Part shown: positions 9,075 to 18,100 of the stretch, piece after piece
Layout of the letters: each line of letters starts with the position of its first letter
Numbering within the stretch: position 1 is the first letter of the stretch
Source of the DNA: JAIXWP01 sp041391745
GTDB lineage: Bacteria; Bacteroidota; Bacteroidia; Flavobacteriales_D; Sanyastnellaceae
Assembly: GCA_041391745.1 (NCBI GenBank)
Contig: JAWKNK010000015.1
Coordinates: 7,055 to 71,054 of the forward strand
Reading direction: 5' to 3'
DNA: 64,000 nucleotides
The notes under the pieces: model-generated
What the model was told of the DNA's origin: nothing
The model's database searches: none
What the model saw: only the letters and a program-made list of their open reading frames with translations
Made by a program: the position numbers and the translations under genes

Positions 9075-9102
9075 AAAAAAGCCCCGCGTGGTCACGTGGG
9101 GC
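9075..9102 (-). terminator. Rho-independent terminator after the TlpA gene
   Basis: A GC-rich hairpin (GCCCC at 9081-9085 paired with GGGGC at 9098-9102, with further pairing inside) is followed on the minus strand by a run of T (A run at 9075-9080). It separates the TlpA gene from the DUF6029 operon. Confidence 0.8.
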
Positions 9103-9126
9103 AAGAATATGTGCAATAAAATTTGC

Positions 9127-9618
9127 CTAAGATTTAATTTTTAAAAGCTCCTCATGTAGCTCTTCTTCATCACCAGCTGCATAATTGTTGTGCTGCCATA
9201 CAATATTGCCGTTTCCGTCTACAAGAAAAGTATGAGGTACATTATTTACACCTAATGCTTGCGCAAACTGCTTGTTAGAATCTAAAAGTACTTCATAATC
9301 CCATGAAACGCTGTTGACATATGGTCCAACTCTCGTCACGCTGCGTTGATCGTCAATGGAAACCGCAATTATTTTTACTCCAGTTTCTTCTTGCCACTCT
9401 TCATAATACTCAGCATAAGTATTCAGTTCTTTTTTGCAAGGGCTACACCAAGTTGCCCAGAAACAGATGATTATAGGTTTCCCATCATTGCTGAGCTTTC
9501 CAGTATCGATAGTATTTCCTTCCAGGTCCTTTAGTTGTACACTTGGAAGTTTTGCGTCTTGTGCAATTATTGAAGTAGAAACGGCCACTAGTGCCAAGAA
9601 TGTCAAAAAATATTTCAT
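9127..9618 (-). CDS. TlpA-family thiol-disulfide oxidoreductase
   Basis: The protein has 163 residues with a signal peptide (MKYFLTFLALVAVSTSIIAQ) and one thioredoxin-like AhpC/Redoxin domain. The active site is CSPC (Cys58 and Cys61, in FWATWCSPCKKEL), with the cis-Pro loop NNVPHTFLVDGNGNIVW. Proteins of this kind reduce disulfides or assist cytochrome c and cofactor maturation outside the cytoplasm. It is monocistronic here, with a terminator just after it. Upstream, the minus strand has TAAATTCG, one mismatch from the -7 consensus. The adjacent Omp28 and T9SS thioredoxin-fold genes suggest a shared extracytoplasmic redox theme. The physiological substrate is not deducible. Confidence 0.88.
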   Translation of the reverse strand: MKYFLTFLALVAVSTSIIAQDAKLPSVQLKDLEGNTIDTGKLSNDGKPIIICFWATWCSPCKKELNTYAEYYEEWQEETGVKIIAVSIDDQRSVTRVGPYVNSVSWDYEVLLDSNKQFAQALGVNNVPHTFLVDGNGNIVWQHNNYAAGDEEELHEELLKIKS

Positions 9619-9710
9619 GGTTATTTGTTTGAGTTACGAATTTACGCTTTCACTTTAGACAATCATCATACCAAGCTAGACAAAGTGCGTTCACTCTTGG
9701 ATTGAAAACA

Positions 9711-9738
9711 AAAAACCCCGCAAATTGCGGGGTTTTTT
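9711..9738 (-). terminator. Bidirectional rho-independent terminator after the T9SS thioredoxin-fold gene
   Basis: A near-perfect palindrome CCCCGCAA/TTGCGGGG (9716-9732) is flanked by an A run on the left and a T run on the right, so it can work in both directions. It follows the stop of the minus-strand gene ending at 9759. Confidence 0.85.
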
Positions 9739-9758
9739 GTTGAGATTTTCTCTCAGTA

Positions 9759-11234
9759 TTATTTAGCAACAGTTACACGCATAGTGTTAGAAACACCATT
9801 TGCAGTAAAGTTAACCATATACATACCAGCGCTAAGTGTGCTGAAATCTACTTGTTGAATGTAGTTACCAGCAGCCATAGTTCCTTTGTTGAAAGTCATC
9901 ACTTTCTCACCAACTAGGTTGAAAACATCGATAGATACAGTTGCACTTTCAGTGATACCGTAAGAAATGTTTGCAATTCCATTAGCAGGATTTGGGTAGA
10001 TGTTCAAAGAAATGTTGTTTTCAACTGTTTCTTCAACACCAACAACAGTGTTAACGTTAGCACCAACTGTCATTTGCTCATAACCGTAAGAACCATCATA
10101 AGCAAGGATATCTGGGTTTGAAGTACCGTTGTCAGCAACTGAATAAACATAGCAGTAACCGTCACCAGCAGTACCATTCCAAATGCTACCGTTCATACCA
10201 TCACCATATCCATCATAAAGGTTGAAGCTATAGCAACCAGTTGAAGGAAGGAAAACGTGTTGAGTTACAGTAGATCCGTCAGTAGCAGCAGCATAGCTTG
10301 GGCTAGCTGTTACAACTTGGTTGTTTTCGTTTCTGAAATCCCAGCTAACTTCTTCAGGCCAGTTGTCAAAACGGATATGAACTACAAAGTGAGTAGTAGC
10401 TTCAGTTGCAAGAGAAATATCAGCGTTCAATGCGTTGTTAGAAGCAACTCCATCACCAGCAGCGGTAACTGTGATTACAACGTCACCAGTTACAGTAGCA
10501 GTTCCAAGATCAACGTTTTCTGACTCGAATTGCTCAAGGCTACCAGTCCAGTTGTAGTTAATTTCAGGAGAAACACCTGTTACGTTGATAGTAGCAGCAG
10601 TCAATGTGTTTGTACCAAGGTTAGCCATGTCAAAAGAAAGAGCAGCATCACCACAAGTTACATTGTCACCAGTGTACATCAAAGCAGAAGCATCATCAGA
10701 AGCAACAGTTTGACAAGTGTTGTTCTCGATGAACGCCCAGTGCTGAGCAGCTGTGATCTGACCAGTTTCAGTGATGATTCCAGTTGGACAAACAGTGTAA
10801 ATTGTTGGGAAGTAAGCAATTTCCAAAGTGTTAGCTACAGAAGCATCATCAATGATTGGATATTCTGTACCAGCAGTCCAGTCTCCTTGAGAGTACAATG
10901 CACCAGAACCAGAAGTACCAGTGATTTGAGCGTCTGTGTTACCAGCTTCACCTTCGATGAAAAGAACGATAACGTTTCCGCCATTGTCTACACCATGATC
11001 AGCGTGAAGTGTCTCAAGAGCTCCACTGTTGTGATATGCCCAACATGGACCACACCAAGCAGCAGATACGTCAATAACTACAGTATAACCTTGTTGAAGG
11101 TAATCATAAAGGTGATGCGTGTTTCCATCACGGTCAACAGCTGTAAAGTCTGGAGCCAATGTTCCACTTGGTAGCTGAGCGCTAGCAGTAGCAACAGAGA
11201 AAACAGCAGTAAGTGCGAGTAAAATTCTCTTCAT
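9759..11234 (-). CDS. T9SS type A-sorted protein with thioredoxin-like domain
   Basis: The 491-residue protein has a signal peptide (MKRILLALTAVFSVATASAQ). A redoxin/thioredoxin-like domain covers about residues 20-180, with active site CGPC (Cys61 and Cys64, in SAAWCGPCWAYH) and a TYP/FPT loop near FPTIYTVCPTG. A beta-rich middle region follows, including a GDGMNGS calcium-like loop near LYDGYGDGMNGS. The last 80 residues are a type A T9SS sorting domain (IYPNPANGIANISY, LSAGMYMVNF, ending VTVAK). It should therefore be exported across the outer membrane by T9SS and end up on the surface or in the medium. Base composition and codon use look biased toward a small set of codons, hinting at high expression. 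Terminators bracket it, so it is probably transcribed alone. Confidence 0.9.
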   Translation of the reverse strand: MKRILLALTAVFSVATASAQLPSGTLAPDFTAVDRDGNTHHLYDYLQQGYTVVIDVSAAWCGPCWAYHNSGALETLHADHGVDNGGNVIVLFIEGEAGNTDAQITGTSGSGALYSQGDWTAGTEYPIIDDASVANTLEIAYFPTIYTVCPTGIITETGQITAAQHWAFIENNTCQTVASDDASALMYTGDNVTCGDAALSFDMANLGTNTLTAATINVTGVSPEINYNWTGSLEQFESENVDLGTATVTGDVVITVTAAGDGVASNNALNADISLATEATTHFVVHIRFDNWPEEVSWDFRNENNQVVTASPSYAAATDGSTVTQHVFLPSTGCYSFNLYDGYGDGMNGSIWNGTAGDGYCYVYSVADNGTSNPDILAYDGSYGYEQMTVGANVNTVVGVEETVENNISLNIYPNPANGIANISYGITESATVSIDVFNLVGEKVMTFNKGTMAAGNYIQQVDFSTLSAGMYMVNFTANGVSNTMRVTVAK

Positions 11235-11414
11235 TTTTGTAATTGGTTTGTGTTAATTTTCGATTTTGTTTGGCGAATATAATTAGGAAGACTTTCTATT
11301 CCACTTCCAAAATTGAATAAAATAGTAAACCTAATTTCACGATTTAGCAATATTGACGATTTTAAAAAACCAATAAAGCCTGTATTTTTCGACTAAAACT
11401 TTCAAGTAATTTTT

Positions 11415-11422
11415 TAAATTTG
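11415..11422 (+). promoter_or_regulatory. -7 promoter element upstream of the small T9SS cargo gene
   Basis: TAAATTTG, an exact TAnnTTTG match, lies 25 bases before the ATG at 11448. The intergenic region (11235-11447) is AT-rich and also contains a one-mismatch -7 box (TATATTCG) for the divergent gene. Confidence 0.5.
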
Positions 11423-11447
11423 TGACTCACATATAAATATTGATTGA

Positions 11448-12179
11448 ATGAAAAGAATTGTACTAAGCACTTTAGCAATTTGCACTGGTTTTTTAGTTAA
11501 CGCACAAAGCCTCAGCATCCTTGATCCAGTACAGATTGTGAACGGAACAGTAGCTGAGTTGGGAACGAATGGCGAGTTGGTTGCTGATTGGGATGTTCAA
11601 AACATTTCTGAGAATTTCATTGAAGTTCGTGCGAGCCGCAACGTCATCTCTGCGGTTGACGGCTCATCTAATTATTTCTGTTGGGGTGTTTGTTTTGGTG
11701 AAGAAACTAATATTTCACCTGTAAGCACTAACCAAGACATGAATGCAGGTGATGTGAATACCACTTTTTATGCGCATTATATCTCTGGGGGAAATGCTGG
11801 TGTGACAGAAATAGAGTACTGCTTCTTCAATGCTGCAAATCCTGCAGATCGCGCTTGCCAAACTGTCCAGTATTGCGTAGATGCGGAATGTATCGTTAGT
11901 GTTGAGAATCCAACGGCTGAATTTGAACTTGGTGACATTTCACCAAATCCATTGAGCGGTCTTGGATCAATCAAGTATTCTTTTTTGAACAACCCCGCTT
12001 CTGATTCCAAAATAGTGATTTACAACATGATAGGTCAAACTATCAAAGAAATCAAAGTTAACGGTAAAGAGGGAATCATTCTAGTAAATGCACAAGATTT
12101 TGAAAATGGCATTTACTTTTATTCGTTGATTTCCAACGGTAAAACTCAGATGACCAAAAGAATGTTGATTTCGAAATAA
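11448..12179 (+). CDS. Small cysteine-rich T9SS type A-sorted protein
   Basis: The protein is 243 residues. Signal peptide MKRIVLSTLAICTGFLVNAQ is followed by a domain of about 140 residues with a FCWGVCFGEE motif and four further cysteines (EYCFFNAANPADRACQ, VQYCVDAEC). The six cysteines suggest disulfides in an extracellular Ig-like fold. The C-terminal 80 residues are a T9SS type A sorting domain (LGDISPNPLSGLGSIKYSF, ENGIYFYSLI, MTKRMLISK). It should be secreted and surface-exposed. It has its own promoter box and a strong terminator, so it is monocistronic. I do not recognise a function for the CWGVC domain. Confidence 0.85.
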   Translation: MKRIVLSTLAICTGFLVNAQSLSILDPVQIVNGTVAELGTNGELVADWDVQNISENFIEVRASRNVISAVDGSSNYFCWGVCFGEETNISPVSTNQDMNAGDVNTTFYAHYISGGNAGVTEIEYCFFNAANPADRACQTVQYCVDAECIVSVENPTAEFELGDISPNPLSGLGSIKYSFLNNPASDSKIVIYNMIGQTIKEIKVNGKEGIILVNAQDFENGIYFYSLISNGKTQMTKRMLISK

Positions 12180-12200
12180 TTCCTGCAAGAAATCATATTT

Positions 12201-12249
12201 AAGTGCCAGCCAAATGGATAAACCATTTTGTTGGCACTTTTTCTTTTCA
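12201..12249 (+). terminator. Rho-independent terminator after the small T9SS cargo gene
   Basis: A long inverted repeat (AAGTGCCA at 12201-12208 with TGGCACTT at 12232-12239, extended inward by CAAATGG/CCATTTTG) is followed by TTTTCTTTT. Confidence 0.85.
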
Positions 12250-12295
12250 GTATAACCCAATGTAGGCTTATTTTAGCCGCTCATTTTACAAACCT

Positions 12296-14569
12296 ATGGA
12301 CCACATTCGCAAAAAAGAGGCGCTGGATTATCACGAGCAAGGAAGAAAAGGGAAGTTGGAAATTGTTCCAACAAAGCCCCATAGTTCACAACGCGACTTG
12401 GCATTGGCTTACTCTCCAGGTGTGGCAGAGCCCGTACTAGCAATAGCAGAAAACCCTGAAAACGTCTACAAGTACACCGCAAAAGGCAATATGGTTGCGG
12501 TGATTTCTAATGGCACTGCCATTTTGGGACTCGGGAATTTAGGTCCTGAAGCAAGCAAACCTGTTATGGAAGGAAAGTGCATGCTTTTTAAAATTTTCGC
12601 AGACATTGACAGTATTGATATCGAAGTGAAGGCAACGGCTGTAGACGAGTTTGTAAATACCGTTAAGAATATTGCTCCATCATTTGGTGGAATCAATCTC
12701 GAAGATATTAAAGCTCCTGAAGCTTTTGAAATCGAAGAAAGACTGAAGGCTGAGTTGGATATTCCAATTATGCATGACGATCAACATGGTACAGCAATTA
12801 TTTCAAGTGCCGCTTTACTGAATGCACTTGAAATCGCTGAAAAGAAAATAGAAGAGGTAAAGATTGTGGTCAGTGGTGCTGGAGCTGCAGCGTTGAGTTG
12901 CATTTCATTGATGGTTCAGCTGGGAGCTTCCAAAGAAAACATTTATGTTTTTGACAGTAAAGGACTTGTCACCGAGGATCGTGAGGATTTGGATCATAGG
13001 AAACGAAAATTTGCTACTACAGCAAAGTTCGAAAGCCTATCGGTGGCTTTACAAGGAGCTGATGTGTTCCTTGGACTTTCACAAGGCAATATCATGGACG
13101 CATCAATGGTGCAATCAATGGCTAAAAACCCGATTGTATTTGCTATGGCAAATCCTGATCCTGAGATTCCATATGATCTTGCGATGCAAGCTCGCCCAGA
13201 TATTATCATGGCAACCGGAAGAAGTGACCATCCAAACCAAGTGAACAACGTTCTTGGATTCCCATTCATTTTTAGAGGGGCCCTTGATGTGCGAGCGACT
13301 TGTATCAATGACGAAATGAAACTGGCGGCAGTAAGAGCTATTGCAGAACTCGCCAAAGAAATCGTTCCTGAGGAAGTTACAGAAGCATACAATCCTCAAC
13401 ACTTGAGTTTTGGGCCTGAATACATCATTCCAAAACCTCTAGACCCGAGACTGATTTCTGTTGTATCCACTGCAGTGGCAAAAGCAGCAATAGCCAGCGG
13501 TGTAGCTCGCAATGTGATTAAAAATTGGGATCAATATCATTCTGAGCTTCAAAACAGAATGGGTAGAGATAATGTTTTGTCAAGGGGTATTGCGGAAAGG
13601 GCGAGAAAATCTCCGAAAAGAGTAGTTTTTGCGGAGGGGGATAACATTAAAGTGTTGAAGGCGGCGCAGCAAGCGAAGGACGAGCGCATTGCCCACCCTA
13701 TTCTGTTGGGTCCTGAAGAGAAGATTCATCAGATGATTGAGGAATTGGAGTTGGACTTGAAAGATGCTACCATCATTGACCCTAGAATAGATAAGTATAG
13801 TGCTGAAAGAGACAAATTTGGAAAATGTTACTTTGAAAGCAGAATGCGCAAGGGTATGACCATGCTGGAAGCTACGAAAATCATGCGTGAGCGTAATTAT
13901 TTCGCTGCAATGATGGTCGCAACTGGCAGCGCTGATGCTGTAATCTCAGGCCTAACGAGAAACTACGCTCGCGTAATACGTCCCGCTTTACAGTGCTTAG
14001 GAATGGCTGAAGGGGTGAAAAAAGTATGTGGTATGTATATTCTGCAAACCAAGCAAGGCCCCTTATTTTTAGCAGATACTACTGTCAACGTGAATCCAAC
14101 GGCGGAAGACCTTGTGGAAATTACTTTGCGAGTGGCAGAGGCAATTGGAAGAATGAAGATTATTCCGCGAATTGCATTGCTCAGCTATAGCAATTTCGGT
14201 TCTTCTGAAGGTGAGGATGCATCCAAAGTATCAAAAGCGGTGTCTATCCTTCACCGCAATCATCCAGAGCTGATTGTAGATGGAGAAGTTCAAGCTAATT
14301 TTGCACTCAATGGAGAAATGCTAGCTGAGAATTTTCCATTCTCCAGACTGAAAGACATGAAGGTGAACACCTTAATCTTCCCCAATTTGGCGAGTGGTAA
14401 CATTTCTTACAAACTTCTACAGGAAATTGCTGGGCTTGAAGTTACTGGACCTGTATTGCTGGGAATGAAAAAAAGCTACCACATTTTACAAATGGGTTGT
14501 TCAGTTAGAGAGTTGGTGAACATGGTAAGAATTGCGGTCGTAGACGCGCAATTGAAAAATGACGCTTAA
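12296..14569 (+). CDS. maeB: NADP-dependent malic enzyme fused to a phosphotransacetylase-like domain
   Basis: MaeB-type malic enzyme decarboxylates malate to pyruvate with NADP in the cytosol. The catalytic half (residues about 1-420) shows Tyr39 in AYSPGVAEP, the metal-binding region IPIMHDDQHGTAII, and a Rossmann nucleotide loop VVSGAGAAALSC. The C-terminal half (about 430-757) is a phosphotransacetylase-like domain (RVVFAEGDNIKVLKAA, MMVATGSADAVISG, ILQTKQGPLFLADTTVNVNP). In this family that half is usually regulatory and binds acetyl-CoA. At 757 residues it is the normal full-length hybrid. It lies directly upstream of ruvA and sprA, an order known in other Bacteroidota. Confidence 0.94.
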   Translation: MDHIRKKEALDYHEQGRKGKLEIVPTKPHSSQRDLALAYSPGVAEPVLAIAENPENVYKYTAKGNMVAVISNGTAILGLGNLGPEASKPVMEGKCMLFKIFADIDSIDIEVKATAVDEFVNTVKNIAPSFGGINLEDIKAPEAFEIEERLKAELDIPIMHDDQHGTAIISSAALLNALEIAEKKIEEVKIVVSGAGAAALSCISLMVQLGASKENIYVFDSKGLVTEDREDLDHRKRKFATTAKFESLSVALQGADVFLGLSQGNIMDASMVQSMAKNPIVFAMANPDPEIPYDLAMQARPDIIMATGRSDHPNQVNNVLGFPFIFRGALDVRATCINDEMKLAAVRAIAELAKEIVPEEVTEAYNPQHLSFGPEYIIPKPLDPRLISVVSTAVAKAAIASGVARNVIKNWDQYHSELQNRMGRDNVLSRGIAERARKSPKRVVFAEGDNIKVLKAAQQAKDERIAHPILLGPEEKIHQMIEELELDLKDATIIDPRIDKYSAERDKFGKCYFESRMRKGMTMLEATKIMRERNYFAAMMVATGSADAVISGLTRNYARVIRPALQCLGMAEGVKKVCGMYILQTKQGPLFLADTTVNVNPTAEDLVEITLRVAEAIGRMKIIPRIALLSYSNFGSSEGEDASKVSKAVSILHRNHPELIVDGEVQANFALNGEMLAENFPFSRLKDMKVNTLIFPNLASGNISYKLLQEIAGLEVTGPVLLGMKKSYHILQMGCSVRELVNMVRIAVVDAQLKNDA

Positions 14570-14572
14570 GTA

Positions 14573-15163
14573 ATGATACACTATATAAAAGGAAAACTTA
14601 TTGAAAAGAGTCCAGTTCATGCTATAATTGATAGTGGTGGAATGGCATACTTCATCAATATCAGTTTGAATACTTTTAGTAAAATCCCAGATCATCCAGA
14701 ATGTCAGCTTTTCACTCATTTTCATGTGAATGGAAATGATTTTTCTTTCATTCTTTATGGATTTGCGGACGAATCCGAGCGCGACATATTCAGAAAATTA
14801 ATATCTGTGAGCGGGGTTGGACCTAATACCGCCCGTATGATTCTTTCGGGAATGACCGTAGATGAGATTAAGCATGTAATTGCCACAAAAGACGTAGGTA
14901 GTCTCAAGAGAATCAAGGGAATAGGAGAAAAAACCGCTGAGAGAATGATAGTAGACTTGCACGACAAGATCTACCGCCAAGGTGAGGCTGTATTAGAAAA
15001 AATTTCAGTTGCACACAATACAACGAAGATTGAAGCGTTAGCGGCGCTGTCCTCGTTGGGACTAGACAAAACCAAAACCGAAAAACTGCTTGACAAAATA
15101 TTACAGGGCAACAAAGACCTCTCCCTGGAAGAGTTGATTAAGCAAGTTTTGAAACAACTTTAG
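14573..15163 (+). CDS. ruvA: Holliday junction branch migration protein RuvA
   Basis: RuvA binds the four-way Holliday junction as a tetramer and loads the RuvB motor. All three domains are visible in 196 residues: an N-terminal OB-fold (MIHYIKGKLIEKSPVHAIID), two helix-hairpin-helix motifs (ISVSGVGPNTARMIL and RIKGIGEKTAERMIVDL), and a C-terminal three-helix domain that contacts RuvB (TKIEALAALSSLGLDKTKTE). It follows maeB after three bases and precedes sprA by five bases, so the three are probably cotranscribed. Confidence 0.96.
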   Translation: MIHYIKGKLIEKSPVHAIIDSGGMAYFINISLNTFSKIPDHPECQLFTHFHVNGNDFSFILYGFADESERDIFRKLISVSGVGPNTARMILSGMTVDEIKHVIATKDVGSLKRIKGIGEKTAERMIVDLHDKIYRQGEAVLEKISVAHNTTKIEALAALSSLGLDKTKTEKLLDKILQGNKDLSLEELIKQVLKQL

Positions 15164-15168
15164 AATTA

Positions 15169-18100
15169 GTGAAGAATAACTGGAATTCCGTTGCTGCCCG
15201 GATCAGTTTCTTATTTGCCCTGACATCGATTGTTTGGCTCAGTTGGGCCTCATCGAGTGTTGTATCTCATGGAATTGAGTATGCTGCCCGTCCCGCGGTG
15301 GCCGATACTACCGTTACCCCTATTTGGCCGAACGAAGATGACATAAATCCATCTGAGGAGCAAGATGGTATTGAGGTTCCCCTACCAGATAATATTGAGT
15401 ACAATGTAGAATACAATCCTGAAACAGGAATGTATGAGGTGACTCAAAAAATCGGAGATCTCGATTATCGCCCATCTACAACCATGACTCTTGATGAGTA
15501 TCTTGATTTCAACTTAGCGAACAATATATCAGAGTTTTGGATTCAGCAGCAGCAGACTGATGCAGAAAAAGCAAAAGAATTTGCGCCTTTCATCAAAGTT
15601 GGTGGTCAAGGTTTTGAGAATATTTTCGGATCAAATGAAATCGAAATTAGACCGCAAGGTTCGGCTGAATTAACCTTTGGGGTCAATATCTCAAAAACGG
15701 AGAACCCTAGAATTCCAGAAAGACAACGTAGAGTTACCACATTTGATTTCGATCAAAAAATTCAATTAAATGTAGTTGGTAACATCGGTACCAAGCTTAA
15801 ACTCAATGTTAACTATAACACCGAAAGTACTTTCGAGTTTGAGAACCAAATGAAGCTGGAGTATACTGGTGACGAAGATCAGATTATTAAAAAGATTGAA
15901 TTAGGAAATGTTAGTTTACCACTTAAAGGTTCATTAATTCAAGGTAGTTCAGGTCTATTCGGGGGTAAAATTGAAACGCAGTGGGGACGATTGAGAAATA
16001 CTACTGTTTTCTCTCAACAGAAAAGCGAAAGAAAGAATATTACGGTACAAGGGGGCGCTCAAACGCAGCAATTTGAAATTAGTGGAGATAATTATGAAGC
16101 AAATCGCCACTATTTCCTAAGTGGATACTTCCGTGATGGTTACGACCAAGCTCTAGCTTCATTGCCCGTTGTTAATAGTGGTGTAAACATCACTCGTATT
16201 GAAGTTTGGGTGGTGAACCAGCAGGCAAATACTCAGGATGTAAGAAACTTGATAGCATTCTCGGATCTTGGAGAACGTAGCAATTACATGTCATCAGACT
16301 ATGATATTGGACCTTTGTTCAACCCGAATGAATTGGCCAATCCTGATAATGACAACAACAGTCTTTATTCACAAATGATGGCGAATGAAGATGTTTTAAA
16401 CTTTACAAACGCTAATGCTGCCATTACCAATAGTGTACTCAATATTCGCCAAGGCGTGCACTATGAGAGAATTGGTAATGCGAGAAAACTCTCAACTTCC
16501 GAGTACACATATAACTCAAGGCTTGGTTTTATCTCGTTGCGTCAAGCGCTAAACAACGCGGAAGTGCTTGCTGTGGCTTATGAGTACACATTAAATGGTC
16601 AGACTTATCAAGTAGGAACTTTATCGCAAGATGGTATCGCAGCGCCACAAGCTCTTATTCTAAAGCTATTAAAATCATCGATCACTACTGTTAGATTGAC
16701 AGATGGTGCCCCAGCCCCACTCTGGCAAAACATGATGAAAAACGTCTACAATCTTGGAGCATTTGGTCTCAGCCCTGAGAATTTTAGACTTGATGTTTTC
16801 TATAATAATCCTAGTACTGGTATCGATCAGAACTTTATAGCTCGAGGTCCTTTAGATGGTAAGCTGTTAATACAAGTCCTAAATCTTGACCGAATAGACG
16901 CGCAGCAAATGTCTGGTTCGGACGGATTCTTTGATTACATACCTAATGCCGCTACTTCAGGAGGTCTAATTGACGCACAATCCGGCAGGGTATTCTTCCC
17001 TGTAACCCAACCATTTGGTCAGCACCTTGCTTCAAAAATCATTGAAGGAATGGGAGACACACCCGAAGCTCAAGATCTCATTTCGCAAATTGTGTATCAA
17101 CCTTTATATGATTCCACGAAGACTGCTGCCACTGTGCAGTTTCCAAACTTGAATCGCTTCAAAATTAAAGGGCAATATCAAAGTTCTTCTGGTTCAGAAA
17201 TTTCCTTAAACGCTCTCAACATTCCTCAGGGTTCGGTGAGTGTTACTGCAGGTGGAATTCAATTGCAAGAAGGCATTGATTACACGGTTGATTATAACTT
17301 AGGTCGAGTAAGAATTTTGAATGAAGGTGTAATGGCTAGTGGCCAGCCTATCAATATTTCTGTAGAAAGTAATTCGCTATTCAATATGCAATTTAAAACG
17401 ATGATTGGTAGTCGATTCGACTATACTTTCAGCGATAATTTTGCAGTAGGCGCCACTGTCTTGAATTTACGTGAAAGACCTATTACACAGAAAGTCAATG
17501 CAGGAGACGAGCCCGTGAACAATACCATCATGGGCGTAGATTTCAACTATCAAAAAGAAGTTCCGTTCTTGACTCAACTGGTTGATAAAATTCCATTCAT
17601 TGATACTAAAGAAAAATCAAGTATCTCTTTTAACGGAGAGGCCGCTAAGCTTTTCCCTGGTCACAGCAAGGCCATTTCAAAAGTCGGAAATGCATATGTC
17701 GATGACTTTGAAGGAAGTCAAAGTGTAATTGACTTAAGATCATTAAATCAATGGTTTTTGGCAAGTACACCTAAACTTCAAGATGGAGGTGGTGGATTGT
17801 TTCCTGAAGGCGGATTTGAAGACAGTTTGATCTACGGTTATAACAGAGCGAAATTAAGCTGGTACGTGATAGATCCATTATTCTTTAGAACGAGTTCTAT
17901 TACACCTGCCAACGTTGCTAACGATCCTGATATGCAAAGTGACCACAGGATGCGTGAAGTTTTGGAAAGCGAGGTATTCCCAAATCGTCAGCTTCCTCCT
18001 GGTACACCGCCGAACATCTCAACTTTCGACATCACTTTTAGACCAACATTTAGAGGTCCGTATAACTACGAAAGACCAAATGGAACTACAGTCTCTGCAG

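Noticed and set aside
10530..11174. Open frame of 214 codons opposite the T9SS thioredoxin-fold gene
   Set aside because: Its composition is low-complexity Ser/Thr/Val, a mirror of the biased codons of the real gene.
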